38,137 nucleotides of DNA from Desulfoscipio geothermicus (GCA_016841905.1 JAENYF010000030.1:1-38137); one strand, 5' to 3'; counted from the stretch's first letter, positions 1 to 8,540 are shown. Notes: generated by a model from the letters alone, not told the origin. Program-made: numbers and translations.

Positions 1-332
1 ATGTTGCCGGCAACGGATATTTTTAAAGCGTCATAAAGCTTATTGGTGGATTTTTGCAGGTAGTCTTTTAATGCCGGATAAAGTTCCAGGGCAAGGGTGT
101 TTGATTCCTCCTTGCTTGCTTTAAACGGGTCGTGGTTATCAATTTCCCGGTATAATTTAAATAGCATTTCAGTTGTGTTTTCCGCCGGCGTCCTGGTCCG
201 GTCCATTTTTTTAACATCATCCATAAGGTCGAAAAGAATCTGGTACTGCTTGTCCTTTTCGATACCTGCGATATCCATACAGTTGGCAATCTGTTTAAAG
301 TAACAGTAAAAACAATCTATCTGCGCTTGCAT
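1..332 (-). CDS. DUF89/ARMT1-like protein, N-terminal part (cut by window edge)
   Basis: The frame is open from an ATG at 330-332 down to base 1 with no stop, giving about 110 residues. It begins MQAQIDCFYCYFKQIANC, and this CxxC followed by an aromatic/Gln-rich helix is the usual start of the bacterial/archaeal DUF89 (AF1104-like) family of metal-dependent phosphatases. A good ribosome site (AGGAGGG) lies six bases before the ATG. The catalytic Asp/Asn residues of the family would lie beyond the window and cannot be checked. Family assignment rests only on the N-terminal cysteine motif and helical character, so it is moderate. The metabolite-repair role proposed for the family is established knowledge for relatives, not shown here. 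Confidence 0.6.
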   Translation of the reverse strand, partial: MQAQIDCFYCYFKQIANCMDIAGIEKDKQYQILFDLMDDVKKMDRTRTPAENTTEMLFKLYREIDNHDPFKASKEESNTLALELYPALKDYLQKSTNKLYDALKISVAGN

Positions 333-386
333 GGAGAACCCTCCTATCAGCATTGATTATTTTTCACACGCACCAAATTTCTTTTT

Positions 387-653
387 CTACTTAAGTTGAT
401 TTAGCTTTTCCTGGTCCTTAATAAGCTGCTCCAGTTTTTCCAGGTCGTAATCTTTGCCCAGTACCAGATCACCAATTAAAATACAGGGTGGAACAATTTG
501 TTCGCCTAATTCTTCTTTGATGCTCTCACCTTGGGTTATTTTCATCTGCAGGCCTAGTTTTTCGGCAGCTAGGCCGACATTGTAGATAAGTTTGCGGCAG
601 TTGGTGCCTAGCGGTTCAGTGACTACAACCTCAATGATGACATCTCGGTTCAT
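387..653 (-). CDS. small thioredoxin-fold protein
   Basis: This is an 88-residue protein starting MNRDVIIEVVVTEPLGTNC. The ATG at 651-653 is preceded by GAGGTG at a proper distance, so the longer upstream frame is not used. The layout (beta strand, a cysteine at about 19, a helix with KLIYNVGLAAEKLG, then a VPPCILIGDLVLGK segment) matches the small MTH895-like thioredoxin/glutaredoxin family: the second half has the cis-Pro-like 'PPCILI' and a 'GDLVLGK' turn. The usual CxxC is reduced to one Cys (TNC), with a second Cys next to the Pro region, so a normal dithiol active site is absent. It may be a structural or metal-binding relative. It is transcribed away from the two-component system at 867. 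Confidence 0.55.
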   Translation of the reverse strand: MNRDVIIEVVVTEPLGTNCRKLIYNVGLAAEKLGLQMKITQGESIKEELGEQIVPPCILIGDLVLGKDYDLEKLEQLIKDQEKLNQLK

Positions 654-746
654 GATAGCACCTCGTTTGGTGTGAAGTGGGTTATGACTAAGTATATCAC
701 ATTGCACTAACAACACCGCAATGAGTGGGACTATCCCCATGCTTCC

Positions 747-773
747 AAAATATTAAGAAATTCTTAATATTTT
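747..773. promoter_or_regulatory. perfect 13-bp palindrome in divergent promoter region
   Basis: Two perfect 13-base arms with a single central base read AAAATATTAAGAA then the exact reverse complement. It sits between the small thioredoxin-like gene (leftward) and the response regulator (rightward). The stem is all A/T except one pair, so it is a poor terminator and a better candidate operator. A second inverted repeat (ACCTGCC at 796-802 and GGCAGGT at 817-823) lies between it and the regulator start and might fold in the mRNA leader. Function is inferred from position. Confidence 0.4.
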
Positions 774-866
774 GATCAAGTGTTTTGTAAAGATAACCTG
801 CCAAAATTATTCTAAAGGCAGGTGATTTTGTGTTATAGAATAAAACAGTTAATGGGGTGATTTGAG

Positions 867-1562
867 ATGGACAAACTCAGTGTTTTAGTATGTGACGACG
901 ATACCGCCATAGTTGATGCTTTAGAAATATACCTGAAGCAGGAGGATTACGGGGTGGTAAAAGCCTATACCGGCAGGCAGGCTTTGAAGGCTTTGTCAGA
1001 ACAAAAAATTCACCTGGTTTTGCTGGATATCATGATGCCGGAATTGGACGGCCTTTTAACCACCATCAAGATTCGCGAGGAGCTTAATGTACCCATCATT
1101 ATATTATCCGCTAAATCTGAAGATACGGATAAAATTACCGGGCTTAATTTTGGCGCCGATGATTATGTGACCAAACCCTTTAACCTGCTGGAACTGATGG
1201 CCAGGGTCAAGTCACAAATGCGCCGTTATACAGCGTTGGGCAGCTTAGCCACCAGTAGCGTTATTATAAAAACCGGCGGTTTGGAACTTGACCCGGAAGC
1301 CAAAGAATTGCGGGTAGATGGAGAAGCTATCAAACTGACGGCGACTGAGTATGGTATTATGCTGTTCCTTATGAAAAATATGGGCCATGTATTTTCCACA
1401 GAGCAAATATATGAGCAGGTGTGGAATGAACCCTCCTATTCAGCGGAGAATACCGTTCCGGTACACATACGGCGTATTAGGGAAAAAATTGAAATAAATC
1501 CAAAGGAACCAAAGTATTTAAAGGTGGTATGGGGAATTGGATACAAAATTGAAAAGTATTAA
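867..1562 (+). CDS. OmpR/PhoB-family response regulator
   Basis: The 231-residue protein has an N-terminal receiver domain (about 1-120) and a C-terminal winged-helix DNA-binding domain (about 132-231). In the receiver the acidic pocket is C-D-D-D near residues 9-12, the phospho-acceptor is D54 in LLDIMMPELDG, the switch Ser is S81, and the conserved Lys is K103 in YVTKPF. The effector domain ends in the usual VWGIGYKIE. It most resembles the VanR-like subgroup found with cell-envelope sensors. The start ATG has GGGGTG upstream. The last 26 bases overlap the sensor kinase gene, indicating translational coupling. The target genes are unknown; autoregulation through the palindrome at 747-773 is possible. 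Confidence 0.9.
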   Translation: MDKLSVLVCDDDTAIVDALEIYLKQEDYGVVKAYTGRQALKALSEQKIHLVLLDIMMPELDGLLTTIKIREELNVPIIILSAKSEDTDKITGLNFGADDYVTKPFNLLELMARVKSQMRRYTALGSLATSSVIIKTGGLELDPEAKELRVDGEAIKLTATEYGIMLFLMKNMGHVFSTEQIYEQVWNEPSYSAENTVPVHIRRIREKIEINPKEPKYLKVVWGIGYKIEKY

Positions 1563-3498
1563 ATATTCAGCGGGGGCAAAAACTGCTGCTTTTATCGTTG
1601 TATGGCTTTGCGTAATGTGCGCTGTGGGCAGCGCTGTGTTTCTTTTGTATTATCATGAAACTGTAAATAGTAAAAGTTATTATGATACCCATCAGTTTAA
1701 GAACGAATTTAGTATGCTGGTTAGTAATGCCGTGGAATATAATGTTAAATTTAAAAGTGAGGCCAACATTAAATCTTCGGGCGATACAGCAGAGACTATA
1801 AATAAAAATTTGCAGCGTTATTACCTTATTAAAAAGAAGCTTTCCGAATCAGTTAATTTTGCTTACTGTTTTAAGAATACCAATACGGGAGAAACAGTTA
1901 CCAATATTAAAGTTGAGGCTGAAGACGCGCTGGCCTTAATACAAAAACAACCTTCTCTTGTATATTATAACCAGGGGACATTCGTATCTGATTTCCCGTT
2001 TAACACCGGTATAATGCAAATGTTGGAGGATGCACCGTATGAGATTTATGCCGCTGTTATTGAACCGTTAAGGCCGGGTGACGTGTTTTATGATGATAAT
2101 ATGAGTTATTCTAAAAATAAAGCACTATCCAATAATGCAACCATCATATTAGTGTTATCAACAATTTTAACAATCGTAGCCTTTATTTATCTGGTTATGG
2201 TTACCGGACGTCGTAAGCCGGAGGGAGAAATAAACCTTTCATTTATAGATAGGCTGTATACCGATGTGTACTCTATGTTGGTTTTTTTTGCTGCAATAAT
2301 CTCAATAGCCATTGCAGCGCAGATTTCCTATTCATTTCCTGAACGGGTAGAAATAATTATCATCGCCCTAGTTTTTGGAATAGACGTGTTAATCGGTTTG
2401 TCCTACTTATTATCCATGATCAGGCAGATTAAAAGCGGGCAGCTTTTAAGGAATACGTTGGTCTATAAAATTTTTGCAATATGCTTTAACGGTAAAACTT
2501 TTAAAACATGGACCTTGCTGCTGCTTTTGGGGTATGGGGCAACAAACGGTGTGTTATTTGCGATAGCTGCACATTCCGGCGGGGCGGGATTTTTTTTCTT
2601 TCTCTTTTTAATTGTCCCCTTTAATATTGCGGCGGTATATTTTGCAGCTAAAGCCCTTTTATCTTTGTCGCAGATTATGGAGGCCGCTAAAGAAATTTCG
2701 GTTGGCAACCTGGACTATGCCCTGGATAACACTAAAGTAGCTGTTGCATTTGCGTCATTTGCTAAAGATATCCAAAGCATCCAGGGAGGATTAAAAAAAG
2801 CCGTAGCTGAAGCCATAAAAGGGGAACGGATGAAAACCGAACTGATAACCAATGTGTCACATGATTTAAAAACGCCGCTGACTTCGGTGATTAATTATGT
2901 TGACTTGCTTAAGCAGGAGGATTTAAACAATGAAAAAGCCAGTCAATACCTAGATATATTGGAAGAAAAGTCTGCCAGATTAAAGCAGCTGATTGAAGAT
3001 TTAATTGAAGCCAGCAAGGCTTCCAGCGGTAATCTTGCGGTAAGTGTTGAAAAGGTTGACTTGCACGAGCTGGTTATGCAGGCGTGCGGTGAGTATGAGG
3101 AAAAATTTCAAAAGGCTGAGCTGGATGTGCATATTACTGCCGATAAAACATTTATTGCAGCTGATGGTAAACATATGTGGCGGATAGTTGAAAATCTGTT
3201 GTCCAATACAGTGAAGTATTCGCTGTCCCGTACCAGGGTATACATTAACGTGGCTAAAAGCGAGTCCTGCGGCGTATTAATAGTAAAGAACATATCCGCT
3301 AACCCCCTCGATATTTCGCCTGAGCAGCTAACCGAGCGCTTCGTCCGGGGGGATCTGGCTAGGACGACGGAGGGAGCAGGCCTGGGTCTCTCCATTGCAC
3401 AAAGCTTAACCGGTATACAGGGAGGCAGGTTTAAGATCGAAACTGATGGTGACTTATTCAAGGTTACCGTAGTAATGCCCTTATGGGAAGAGGAATAG
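1537..3498 (+). CDS. membrane sensor histidine kinase
   Basis: This 653-residue partner kinase has one N-terminal membrane segment (about 12-35), an extracytoplasmic region of roughly 160 residues, then six or so hydrophobic segments between about 205 and 390. A linker leads to the HisKA dimerisation helix with H442 in NVSHDLKTPLTSV. The catalytic domain has an N-box (ENLLSN, N553 and N557) and a glycine box (EGAGLGLSIAQ near 612). The usual DxGxG box is replaced by KNISANPLDI, as in a known subgroup of VanS-like Firmicute kinases. The start overlaps the regulator gene, and no better start is visible. The large polytopic middle suggests sensing of a membrane event. The stimulus cannot be deduced. 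Confidence 0.88.
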   Translation: MDTKLKSIKYSAGAKTAAFIVVWLCVMCAVGSAVFLLYYHETVNSKSYYDTHQFKNEFSMLVSNAVEYNVKFKSEANIKSSGDTAETINKNLQRYYLIKKKLSESVNFAYCFKNTNTGETVTNIKVEAEDALALIQKQPSLVYYNQGTFVSDFPFNTGIMQMLEDAPYEIYAAVIEPLRPGDVFYDDNMSYSKNKALSNNATIILVLSTILTIVAFIYLVMVTGRRKPEGEINLSFIDRLYTDVYSMLVFFAAIISIAIAAQISYSFPERVEIIIIALVFGIDVLIGLSYLLSMIRQIKSGQLLRNTLVYKIFAICFNGKTFKTWTLLLLLGYGATNGVLFAIAAHSGGAGFFFFLFLIVPFNIAAVYFAAKALLSLSQIMEAAKEISVGNLDYALDNTKVAVAFASFAKDIQSIQGGLKKAVAEAIKGERMKTELITNVSHDLKTPLTSVINYVDLLKQEDLNNEKASQYLDILEEKSARLKQLIEDLIEASKASSGNLAVSVEKVDLHELVMQACGEYEEKFQKAELDVHITADKTFIAADGKHMWRIVENLLSNTVKYSLSRTRVYINVAKSESCGVLIVKNISANPLDISPEQLTERFVRGDLARTTEGAGLGLSIAQSLTGIQGGRFKIETDGDLFKVTVVMPLWEEE

Positions 3499-3744
3499 GG
3501 ATGCGGTTTGGGGAAGCAAGGGTCAGAATCCACTGTTCATAAAAAGACATCCTTTCCGGCATTTTGCCCAGCTACCTGCTAATGTTTAATTAAATTGACT
3601 TAGTTAAATGAAAAAAGTTCCTCCTTTGCAGTGAGTTTATTGATCAAGCCTGCATCTGGAGCTTGCTAATTAATTATTTTTCATTTTGCTCAAAATAAAA
3701 TAGAGTTGATGCGACGCACTGTAACACATGTGCTGCATAACCTA

Positions 3745-3773
3745 TTGACATACACGTGTATAGCTGGTAGAAT
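3745..3773 (+). promoter_or_regulatory. sigma-A promoter for leuA T-box transcript
   Basis: TTGACA at 3745-3750 and TAGAAT at 3768-3773 are separated by 17 bases, close to the vegetative consensus. It lies directly before the T-box leader. The 246 bases between the kinase stop and this promoter hold no gene or clear terminator that I can see. Confidence 0.8.
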
Positions 3774-3781
3774 CAACAATA

Positions 3782-4070
3782 ATATAGCAAAATGATAATG
3801 ATAGGGAATAGTAAGCGGTTTTGCTGGTTCAGAGAGCTGCCGGTTGGTGCGAGGCAGTCGAGGCAGGCGGCTGAACTCTCCCTGGAGTAGCCGGTCGAAA
3901 TCCTTTGGTAAAGTAGGTCCGGACGGAGTCTTCCGCCGTTAAAAGGAAGGGGATATCGGATGTATGGCGTCCCGTATCCTTTGAGTGAACGGCCCAGTGC
4001 CGTTAATTTGAGTGGTACCACGGAGATTAACCCTTCGTCTCATTGTTGAGACGAAGGGTTTTTAATTTTT
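3782..4070 (+). promoter_or_regulatory. T-box leader, leucine specific, controlling leuA
   Basis: The leader has the expected parts in order: a long stem I with AGAGAG and GGTTGGTGCGA elements, the specifier loop, the stem II region with GGACGGAGTC, and the T-box motif AGTGGTACCACGG at 4011-4023. The specifier follows the GAA of the loop as CTC at 3876-3878, a leucine codon, fitting the downstream gene. The UGGU at 4013-4016 would pair with a tRNA ending ACCA. When uncharged tRNA-Leu binds, the antiterminator replaces the terminator that follows. Family behaviour is established; the codon reading comes from alignment by eye to known ilv-leu leaders. Confidence 0.9.
4029..4066 (+). terminator. 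T-box-controlled intrinsic terminator
   Basis: A perfect 14-bp stem (AACCCTTCGTCTCA with its complement at 4047-4060) around a four-base loop is followed by a T run. It begins just after the T-box sequence, as in a standard T-box decision point. Confidence 0.9.
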
Positions 4071-4089
4071 TACAAGGGGGTGGTATGCG

Positions 4090-4245
4090 ATGGAACCCGA
4101 CCTTAGTGACCTTACGGCGTTAGTCAACAAAACCAATTTAATCGAGGAGGAGATTTTAAGTGCGCAAGCTCTATATATTCGATACCACCCTCAGGGATGG
4201 AGAACAGTCACTGGGTATAACCTTAAATGTGCAGGAAAAAATTGA
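4090..4245 (+). CDS. possible short leader ORF overlapping leuA start
   Basis: An ATG with a purine-rich GGGGGTGG site 5-6 bases upstream opens a 51-codon frame, MEPDLSDLTALVNKTNLIEE and onward. It lies between the T-box terminator and leuA and runs 86 bases into leuA in another frame. The first 24 codons include five leucines. It could couple translation to leuA or be a chance frame. The overlapped part looks like shadow coding, so only the beginning could be meaningful. Confidence is low. Confidence 0.25.
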   Translation: MEPDLSDLTALVNKTNLIEEEILSAQALYIRYHPQGWRTVTGYNLKCAGKN

Positions 4246-5728
4246 GATAGCCAGGCAGCTGGTGAAATTGGGCGTGGATGTAATCGAGGCCGGTTTTCCG
4301 GCTTCTTCACCCGGGGATTTAGCTTCAGTGCGCACGCTGGCCAGAGAACTGCAGGGTGTGATTGTCTGCGGCCTGTCCCGGGCGGTGGAGGGTGATATAG
4401 ATAGTTGTGCCGAGGCACTGAGGGAGGCCGAGTACCCCAGGATTCACACCGGCATAGCGGTATCCCCTGTGCATATGGCGCAAAAGCTGAAACTATCCCC
4501 CGACCAGGTGGTGGAAACGGCGGTGGCGGCAGTAAAACATGCCAAAAAATACGTAGGTGATGTAGAGTTTTATGCCGAGGATGCCTTTCGCAGCGAGCTG
4601 CCCTTTTTAGCCCGGGTGCTGGAGCAGGTGATTGAGGCCGGGGCGACGGTGGTCAACATCCCGGATACCGTGGGCTACGCCACCCCCTGGGAATATGGTG
4701 AAATGGTGACTTATGTCCGGGAGCATGTCCCCAATATCGACCGGGCGGTGCTGAGCATCCACTGCCATAATGACCTGGGCATGGCCACCGCCAATTCCCT
4801 GGCCGGGATTATGGCCGGAGCGGGTCAGGTGGAGGGCACCATCAACGGCATTGGGGAACGGGCAGGCAACACCTCCCTGGAAGAAGTAATCATGGCGGTT
4901 TATACCCAGCGCAGCCGTTACGGGATCGAAACCGGAGTTCATACCCGCGAAATTTCCGCCACCAGCCGGCTGGTGGCCAGGATAACCGGCGTGCCGGTGC
5001 CTGCCCACAAGGCCATAGTGGGGTCCAATGCCTTTATGCATGCTTCCGGTATTCACCAGGACGGTGTATTAAAAGAAAGAACTACTTATGAAATAATCAA
5101 CCCGGAATTGGTGGGGGTGCCCAAGAACAGAATTGTGCTCAGCGCCCGTTCAGGCAGGCATGCCTTCAAGCACCGGCTGGCTGAACTGGGCTACCAGGTA
5201 GAGGCGGAACGGTTGGAAACCCTGTATCAAAGTTTTCTGCAGCTGGCCGATCAAAAAGGGGAGATTTTTGACCAGGATTTACATGCTTTGGTGGGGGGCA
5301 ACATTGTAGAAGACAACGAGATCAGTATCCGGCAGATTTCCGTAACCACTGCCGGGGCGGCCAGGGCAACGGCGACTGTGACCTTGGAGCTGGACGGTGA
5401 GATAGTGACAGATGCCGCTTGCGGCAACGGCCCGGTAGACGCTGTGTTCAGGGCGGTTGACCGCCTGGTGGGTGAGCCGGTGACTCTGGAAGATTATACT
5501 TTGCAGTCCGTCAGCCGGGATAAAAAGGCTCTGGGCGAGGCCACGGTCAAGGTGCGATCTTCAGATGGAGGCCTGATCGTGGGCAGGGGCATCAGCACCG
5601 ATATCATCGAAGCCAGTGCTAGAGCTTACGTTAATGCGCTGGTCAAGGTGAAAAAAATTGCTAACCAAAGCTATGGGCAGGTTAGCGCCGTAATTTCAGA
5701 TGATGTGCCTGTGATTAACAGGCAATAG
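4160..5728 (+). CDS. leuA: 2-isopropylmalate synthase
   Basis: The 522-residue enzyme catalyses the first committed step of leucine synthesis, condensing acetyl-CoA with 2-oxoisovalerate. The N-terminal TIM-barrel shows the metal/substrate motif FDTTLRDGEQS at about 7-17, the HxH metal ligands H201 and H203 in SIHCHNDLG, and GIGERAGNTSLEE after it. The C-terminal 120 or so residues form the LeuA regulatory domain (VTLELDGEIV, ACGNGPVDAVFRAVDRL) that binds leucine for feedback inhibition. The GTG start has AGGAGGAG at 4144-4151. Length is normal for the long bacterial form. Leucine therefore acts twice: on transcription through the T-box and presumably on the enzyme. No other leu gene follows in the window. 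Confidence 0.95.
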   Translation: MRKLYIFDTTLRDGEQSLGITLNVQEKIEIARQLVKLGVDVIEAGFPASSPGDLASVRTLARELQGVIVCGLSRAVEGDIDSCAEALREAEYPRIHTGIAVSPVHMAQKLKLSPDQVVETAVAAVKHAKKYVGDVEFYAEDAFRSELPFLARVLEQVIEAGATVVNIPDTVGYATPWEYGEMVTYVREHVPNIDRAVLSIHCHNDLGMATANSLAGIMAGAGQVEGTINGIGERAGNTSLEEVIMAVYTQRSRYGIETGVHTREISATSRLVARITGVPVPAHKAIVGSNAFMHASGIHQDGVLKERTTYEIINPELVGVPKNRIVLSARSGRHAFKHRLAELGYQVEAERLETLYQSFLQLADQKGEIFDQDLHALVGGNIVEDNEISIRQISVTTAGAARATATVTLELDGEIVTDAACGNGPVDAVFRAVDRLVGEPVTLEDYTLQSVSRDKKALGEATVKVRSSDGGLIVGRGISTDIIEASARAYVNALVKVKKIANQSYGQVSAVISDDVPVINRQ

Positions 5729-5753
5729 TTTAATTTATAAAAATATATTATGT

Positions 5754-5801
5754 AAGGGGGCGGGCTGTTGAGCATGTGCATGCCAACAAACCCGTCCCCT
5801 T
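5754..5801 (+). terminator. long imperfect hairpin after leuA
   Basis: AAGGGGGCGGGCTGTTG pairs imperfectly with CAACAAACCCGTCCCCTT, with a GCATGTGCATGC palindrome in the loop. There is no T run after it, so termination is uncertain. It could also be a transcript-end stabiliser. Confidence 0.45.
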
Positions 5802-5956
5802 GGTGTCAGCATCCAAGTCGAAACGTGGTTATAATGAGTCGGTGTATTTATTGGTAAGGCCAGGTTATGATTTATGGTAATAATGTTAAAAATAATAAAC
5901 AAATCCTTTGGTAAATACGCTACACTTATAGTAAATTGTTGAAAGCGGTGATCAGT

Positions 5957-7963
5957 ATGTCTTCCCCGGTAAGACCTCAGGTACCCTTTGCGTACCGGGG
6001 CAAAGATGATTTTCAGGCCAAGCTGGCCCAGTGGATTGGCGATGTGTTTTATGATGTGCTGCCGGCGCACGGGTATGAAATCCGTGAGGAACAAATCTTT
6101 ACTGCTTTTCAGCTGGCGGATGCCGTGTGCAAGGGAAAGGTGCATTTTGCCGAGGCGGGTCTGGGTACCGGGAAGACTTTTGCCTACCTGCTTACCGCAG
6201 TTGCTTACGCCAGGTATAAAGGAAAGCCAGCCGTGATTGCCTGTGCTTCAACGGTCCTGCAGGAACAGCTAGCTGGGCCAGGGGGCGATATCGAAAAGCT
6301 ATCGAGCTTGCTCGGCCTGGATATCGACGCCCGGATGGCCAAAGATCCACGGCAGTATATTTGCGATGCCAAGGTTGACCAGCTTAATGACCCGCTTTGG
6401 GAACAGCCGGGTAAAACGTTGGATAATGTGCTTAGCTGGGCCGGGGAGACCGGCCGGGGGGAGCGCTCCGAGCTGCCCCAGGTACCGGACCGTATCTGGG
6501 CGCAGGTGGCCTGGGATGAGGATATGTCCTGTGAGACATGTCCTACCCGGGGGTACTGTAAGCCCGTCAAGGCCAGGGAGCATTACCGGGCTGCCAAGGA
6601 TTTGATCGTCTGTGACCACGGGATTTTTTTTGATGACCTGTGGACGAGGGAAGAAAGAATTGCCGATGGCAAGCTGCCCCTGCTGCCTGATTATGCAGCA
6701 GTGATCTTTGATGAGGGCCACAAGGTGATGCTCCCCGCCGCCATGCGGGCAGGCCGGCAGGTTGTCGAGGAGGATATTAACAGTATGCTCTTAGCCCTAG
6801 AAAAGATCCAGGGGGCCAGGACATCCTTGCTGGCGGCTGTTGTGGCCACTGATGCGGCCACTGTTCGTTTCTTTAACATTTTACATAACTCTACCATTGA
6901 GGATGAGAGAGCCGACCGGTTTATCGTCCGGATAAGTGAGTTGCTGCTGAAGGCAGCTCATACCATGCGGCGTGCCCTGGAGGCCTTGTATTTTGAGCTG
7001 CAAAACGAGCAAGAGCTGCACCTGCAATCCCTTTCTGAAACCAGGCTGCAGTCCTATGAGGCCCGGGTGGATCGGTCAATTGCGGCTTTGCGCCGGTTTG
7101 GCCGGCAAGGGGGCAAAGATGTCATTGTTTGGGTTGAGCGGGGCGATGGAAGCTTTTGGGTGGTACCTAGGGACCTCGGCGAACTACTGACCAAACACCT
7201 CTTTGCTAAGGGGCTGCCCGTAGTGTTTTCCTCCGCTACCTTGAGCACAGCAGGGGACTTTAGTTACTTTGCCCGCATGGTTGGAGTGTTAAGACCGTCC
7301 AGCTCCTCTGTGGCCACTTCCTTTAAGTATGATCAACAGGTGCAGGTGTATTTGCCCAGGCGATTTCCGGAGCAGCAGCAAAAATCCCGGTTTCCTTTAG
7401 CCCTGGGGCGTTTGGTGGCGTTGCTGCGCCTTTGGTCAGGCCGGGCCCTAGTGCTGACCAACGCTCCATCCGAGGTGCGCAGAATTAGAAAGGCTTTGCA
7501 AGAGTACCGGCTGCCCTTTGCATTTCTTTGGGAGGATAGCGGGGAGCGTGGCTACCTAATCCGAAAATTCCGGGAAGAAACATCATCTGTACTAGTTGGG
7601 TCGGGATTTTGGGAGGGAATTGACGTGCCTGGTGAAGCGCTGTCACTGCTGGTGATTTGGCAGCTGCCATTCCCGCCACGGGAGCCCCTGATCGAGGCCC
7701 GCAGGCGTCAGGTGTTGGAACAAGAACTTGATCCAGTTTCGATGGTGGATTATCCGGAAATGGGCTTAAAATTAAAACAGGGCTGTGGCAGGCTAATCCG
7801 CACTAGTGATGACCGGGGTGCGATAGCGGTATTGGAGCCGGTGCTGGGTATGCCCTGGGAGCGGGTTGCGCTAGGTGCTCTACCGGACGGAGCCCGGGTG
7901 GTGCACAGGATAGCGGATCTTAAGCCGGACAAGAGCGTAGCTGTGGAGATGCTGTTTTCATAA
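5957..7963 (+). CDS. DinG/XPD-like superfamily 2 FeS DNA helicase
   Basis: This 668-residue ATP-dependent helicase starts at the ATG at 5957 (GGTGATC upstream) rather than at the in-frame TTG codons before it. Walker A is GLGTGKT (K73), and Walker B is the DEGH variant at D252. Between them are four cysteines, C136, C192, C195 and C201 (the last three in CETCPTRGYC), spaced like the 4Fe-4S cluster of the XPD/DinG family. The C-terminal motor shows GSGFWEGIDVPG and the motif VI sequence QGCGRLIRT. There is no N-terminal exonuclease domain, unlike Bacillus DinG, so it is closer to YoaA/DinG helicases. It probably acts in repair or resolution of R-loops and forked DNA. It appears monocistronic. 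Confidence 0.88.
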   Translation: MSSPVRPQVPFAYRGKDDFQAKLAQWIGDVFYDVLPAHGYEIREEQIFTAFQLADAVCKGKVHFAEAGLGTGKTFAYLLTAVAYARYKGKPAVIACASTVLQEQLAGPGGDIEKLSSLLGLDIDARMAKDPRQYICDAKVDQLNDPLWEQPGKTLDNVLSWAGETGRGERSELPQVPDRIWAQVAWDEDMSCETCPTRGYCKPVKAREHYRAAKDLIVCDHGIFFDDLWTREERIADGKLPLLPDYAAVIFDEGHKVMLPAAMRAGRQVVEEDINSMLLALEKIQGARTSLLAAVVATDAATVRFFNILHNSTIEDERADRFIVRISELLLKAAHTMRRALEALYFELQNEQELHLQSLSETRLQSYEARVDRSIAALRRFGRQGGKDVIVWVERGDGSFWVVPRDLGELLTKHLFAKGLPVVFSSATLSTAGDFSYFARMVGVLRPSSSSVATSFKYDQQVQVYLPRRFPEQQQKSRFPLALGRLVALLRLWSGRALVLTNAPSEVRRIRKALQEYRLPFAFLWEDSGERGYLIRKFREETSSVLVGSGFWEGIDVPGEALSLLVIWQLPFPPREPLIEARRRQVLEQELDPVSMVDYPEMGLKLKQGCGRLIRTSDDRGAIAVLEPVLGMPWERVALGALPDGARVVHRIADLKPDKSVAVEMLFS

Positions 7964-8027
7964 TCATATTTAAGACCGGCCCTACCCTTTACTCCCATCA
8001 ATTGCGTGCTGGGCGCGAAAAAATATG

Positions 8028-8055
8028 TTGACCTGTGCCAAGAATATGATACAAT
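8028..8055 (+). promoter_or_regulatory. promoter for paaK T-box transcript
   Basis: TTGACC at 8028-8033 and TACAAT at 8050-8055 with 16 bases between, placed just before the T-box leader. Confidence 0.65.
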
Positions 8056-8059
8056 ATTT

Positions 8060-8352
8060 GCAAAGTGTTGCTGATAAAAGTAATGAAGGGGCAAAGTAAG
8101 CGTAACACAGCTTTTCAGGGAGGAAGCGTCATGGACTGCGAACGCTTCTACAGTATGCTGCGCTGAAGTTCTCCCCTGAACTGCCGGGTTGAAACTTAGT
8201 GGCAAGTAGGCTCGGACGGAACTTTCACCGTTAAAAGGAAGGGAGTACGACTAATATTGCCTGTACTCTGCTGATAAGTGGGCCTTTTGGGCCAACAAGG
8301 GTGGTACCGCGAACTACTTTTCGTCCCTTATTGAGGATGAAAAGTTTTTTTA
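8060..8352 (+). promoter_or_regulatory. T-box leader, probably phenylalanine specific, for paaK
   Basis: Stem I (AGGGAGGAAGCG onward), stem II with GGACGGAACTTTCACCG, stem III (GTGGGCC...GGGCCAAC) and the T-box AGGGTGGTACCGCG at 8298-8311 are all visible. The specifier region reads GAAGTTCTCC at 8165-8174. Aligned from its 3' side with the leucine leader at 3782, the codon is TTC (Phe, 8169-8171), with the GAA complement six bases later in both. If the codon follows GAA directly it would be GTT (Val, 8168-8170). Phe fits the aromatic enzyme downstream. UGGU in the T-box matches an A discriminator, which suits both tRNAs. Confidence 0.85.
8317..8350 (+). terminator. first T-box terminator before paaK
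   Basis: CTTTTCGTCC (8317-8326) pairs with GGATGAAAAG (8335-8344), and a run of seven T follows. This is the standard position after the T-box motif. Confidence 0.85.
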
Positions 8353-8399
8353 TTTGGTATACCTGTTAGCAGGGGGTTATATATCCGTACTCTTAGAGT

Positions 8400-8480
8400 G
8401 GGTTATTTTGTATAACCAATAGGGGTGGTACCGCGGAAGGCCACAGCTTTCGTCCCTAACGGAAGCTGTGGCCTTTTTAT
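8400..8480 (+). promoter_or_regulatory. second T-box antiterminator/terminator module without its own stem I
   Basis: A short stem-III-like hairpin (GGTTAT at 8401-8406 with ATAACC at 8412-8417) is followed by a second complete T-box motif, AGGGGTGGTACCGCGG at 8421-8436, and then a terminator. Only about 50 bases separate it from the first terminator, too few for another stem I with a specifier. It therefore either relies on the upstream stem I or is the relic of a duplicated leader. Sequence identity of the T-box core is plain; the working model is inference. Confidence 0.8.
8437..8478 (+). terminator. second T-box terminator before paaK
   Basis: AAGGCCACAGCTT (8437-8449) pairs perfectly with AAGCTGTGGCCTT (8463-8475), followed by T-rich sequence. 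Confidence 0.88.
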
Positions 8481-8540
8481 TAGATAAATTAATGTAATGA
8501 TGACCGGTTGGCTAAAATAGTCTAAAGGAGAATGATAAGC

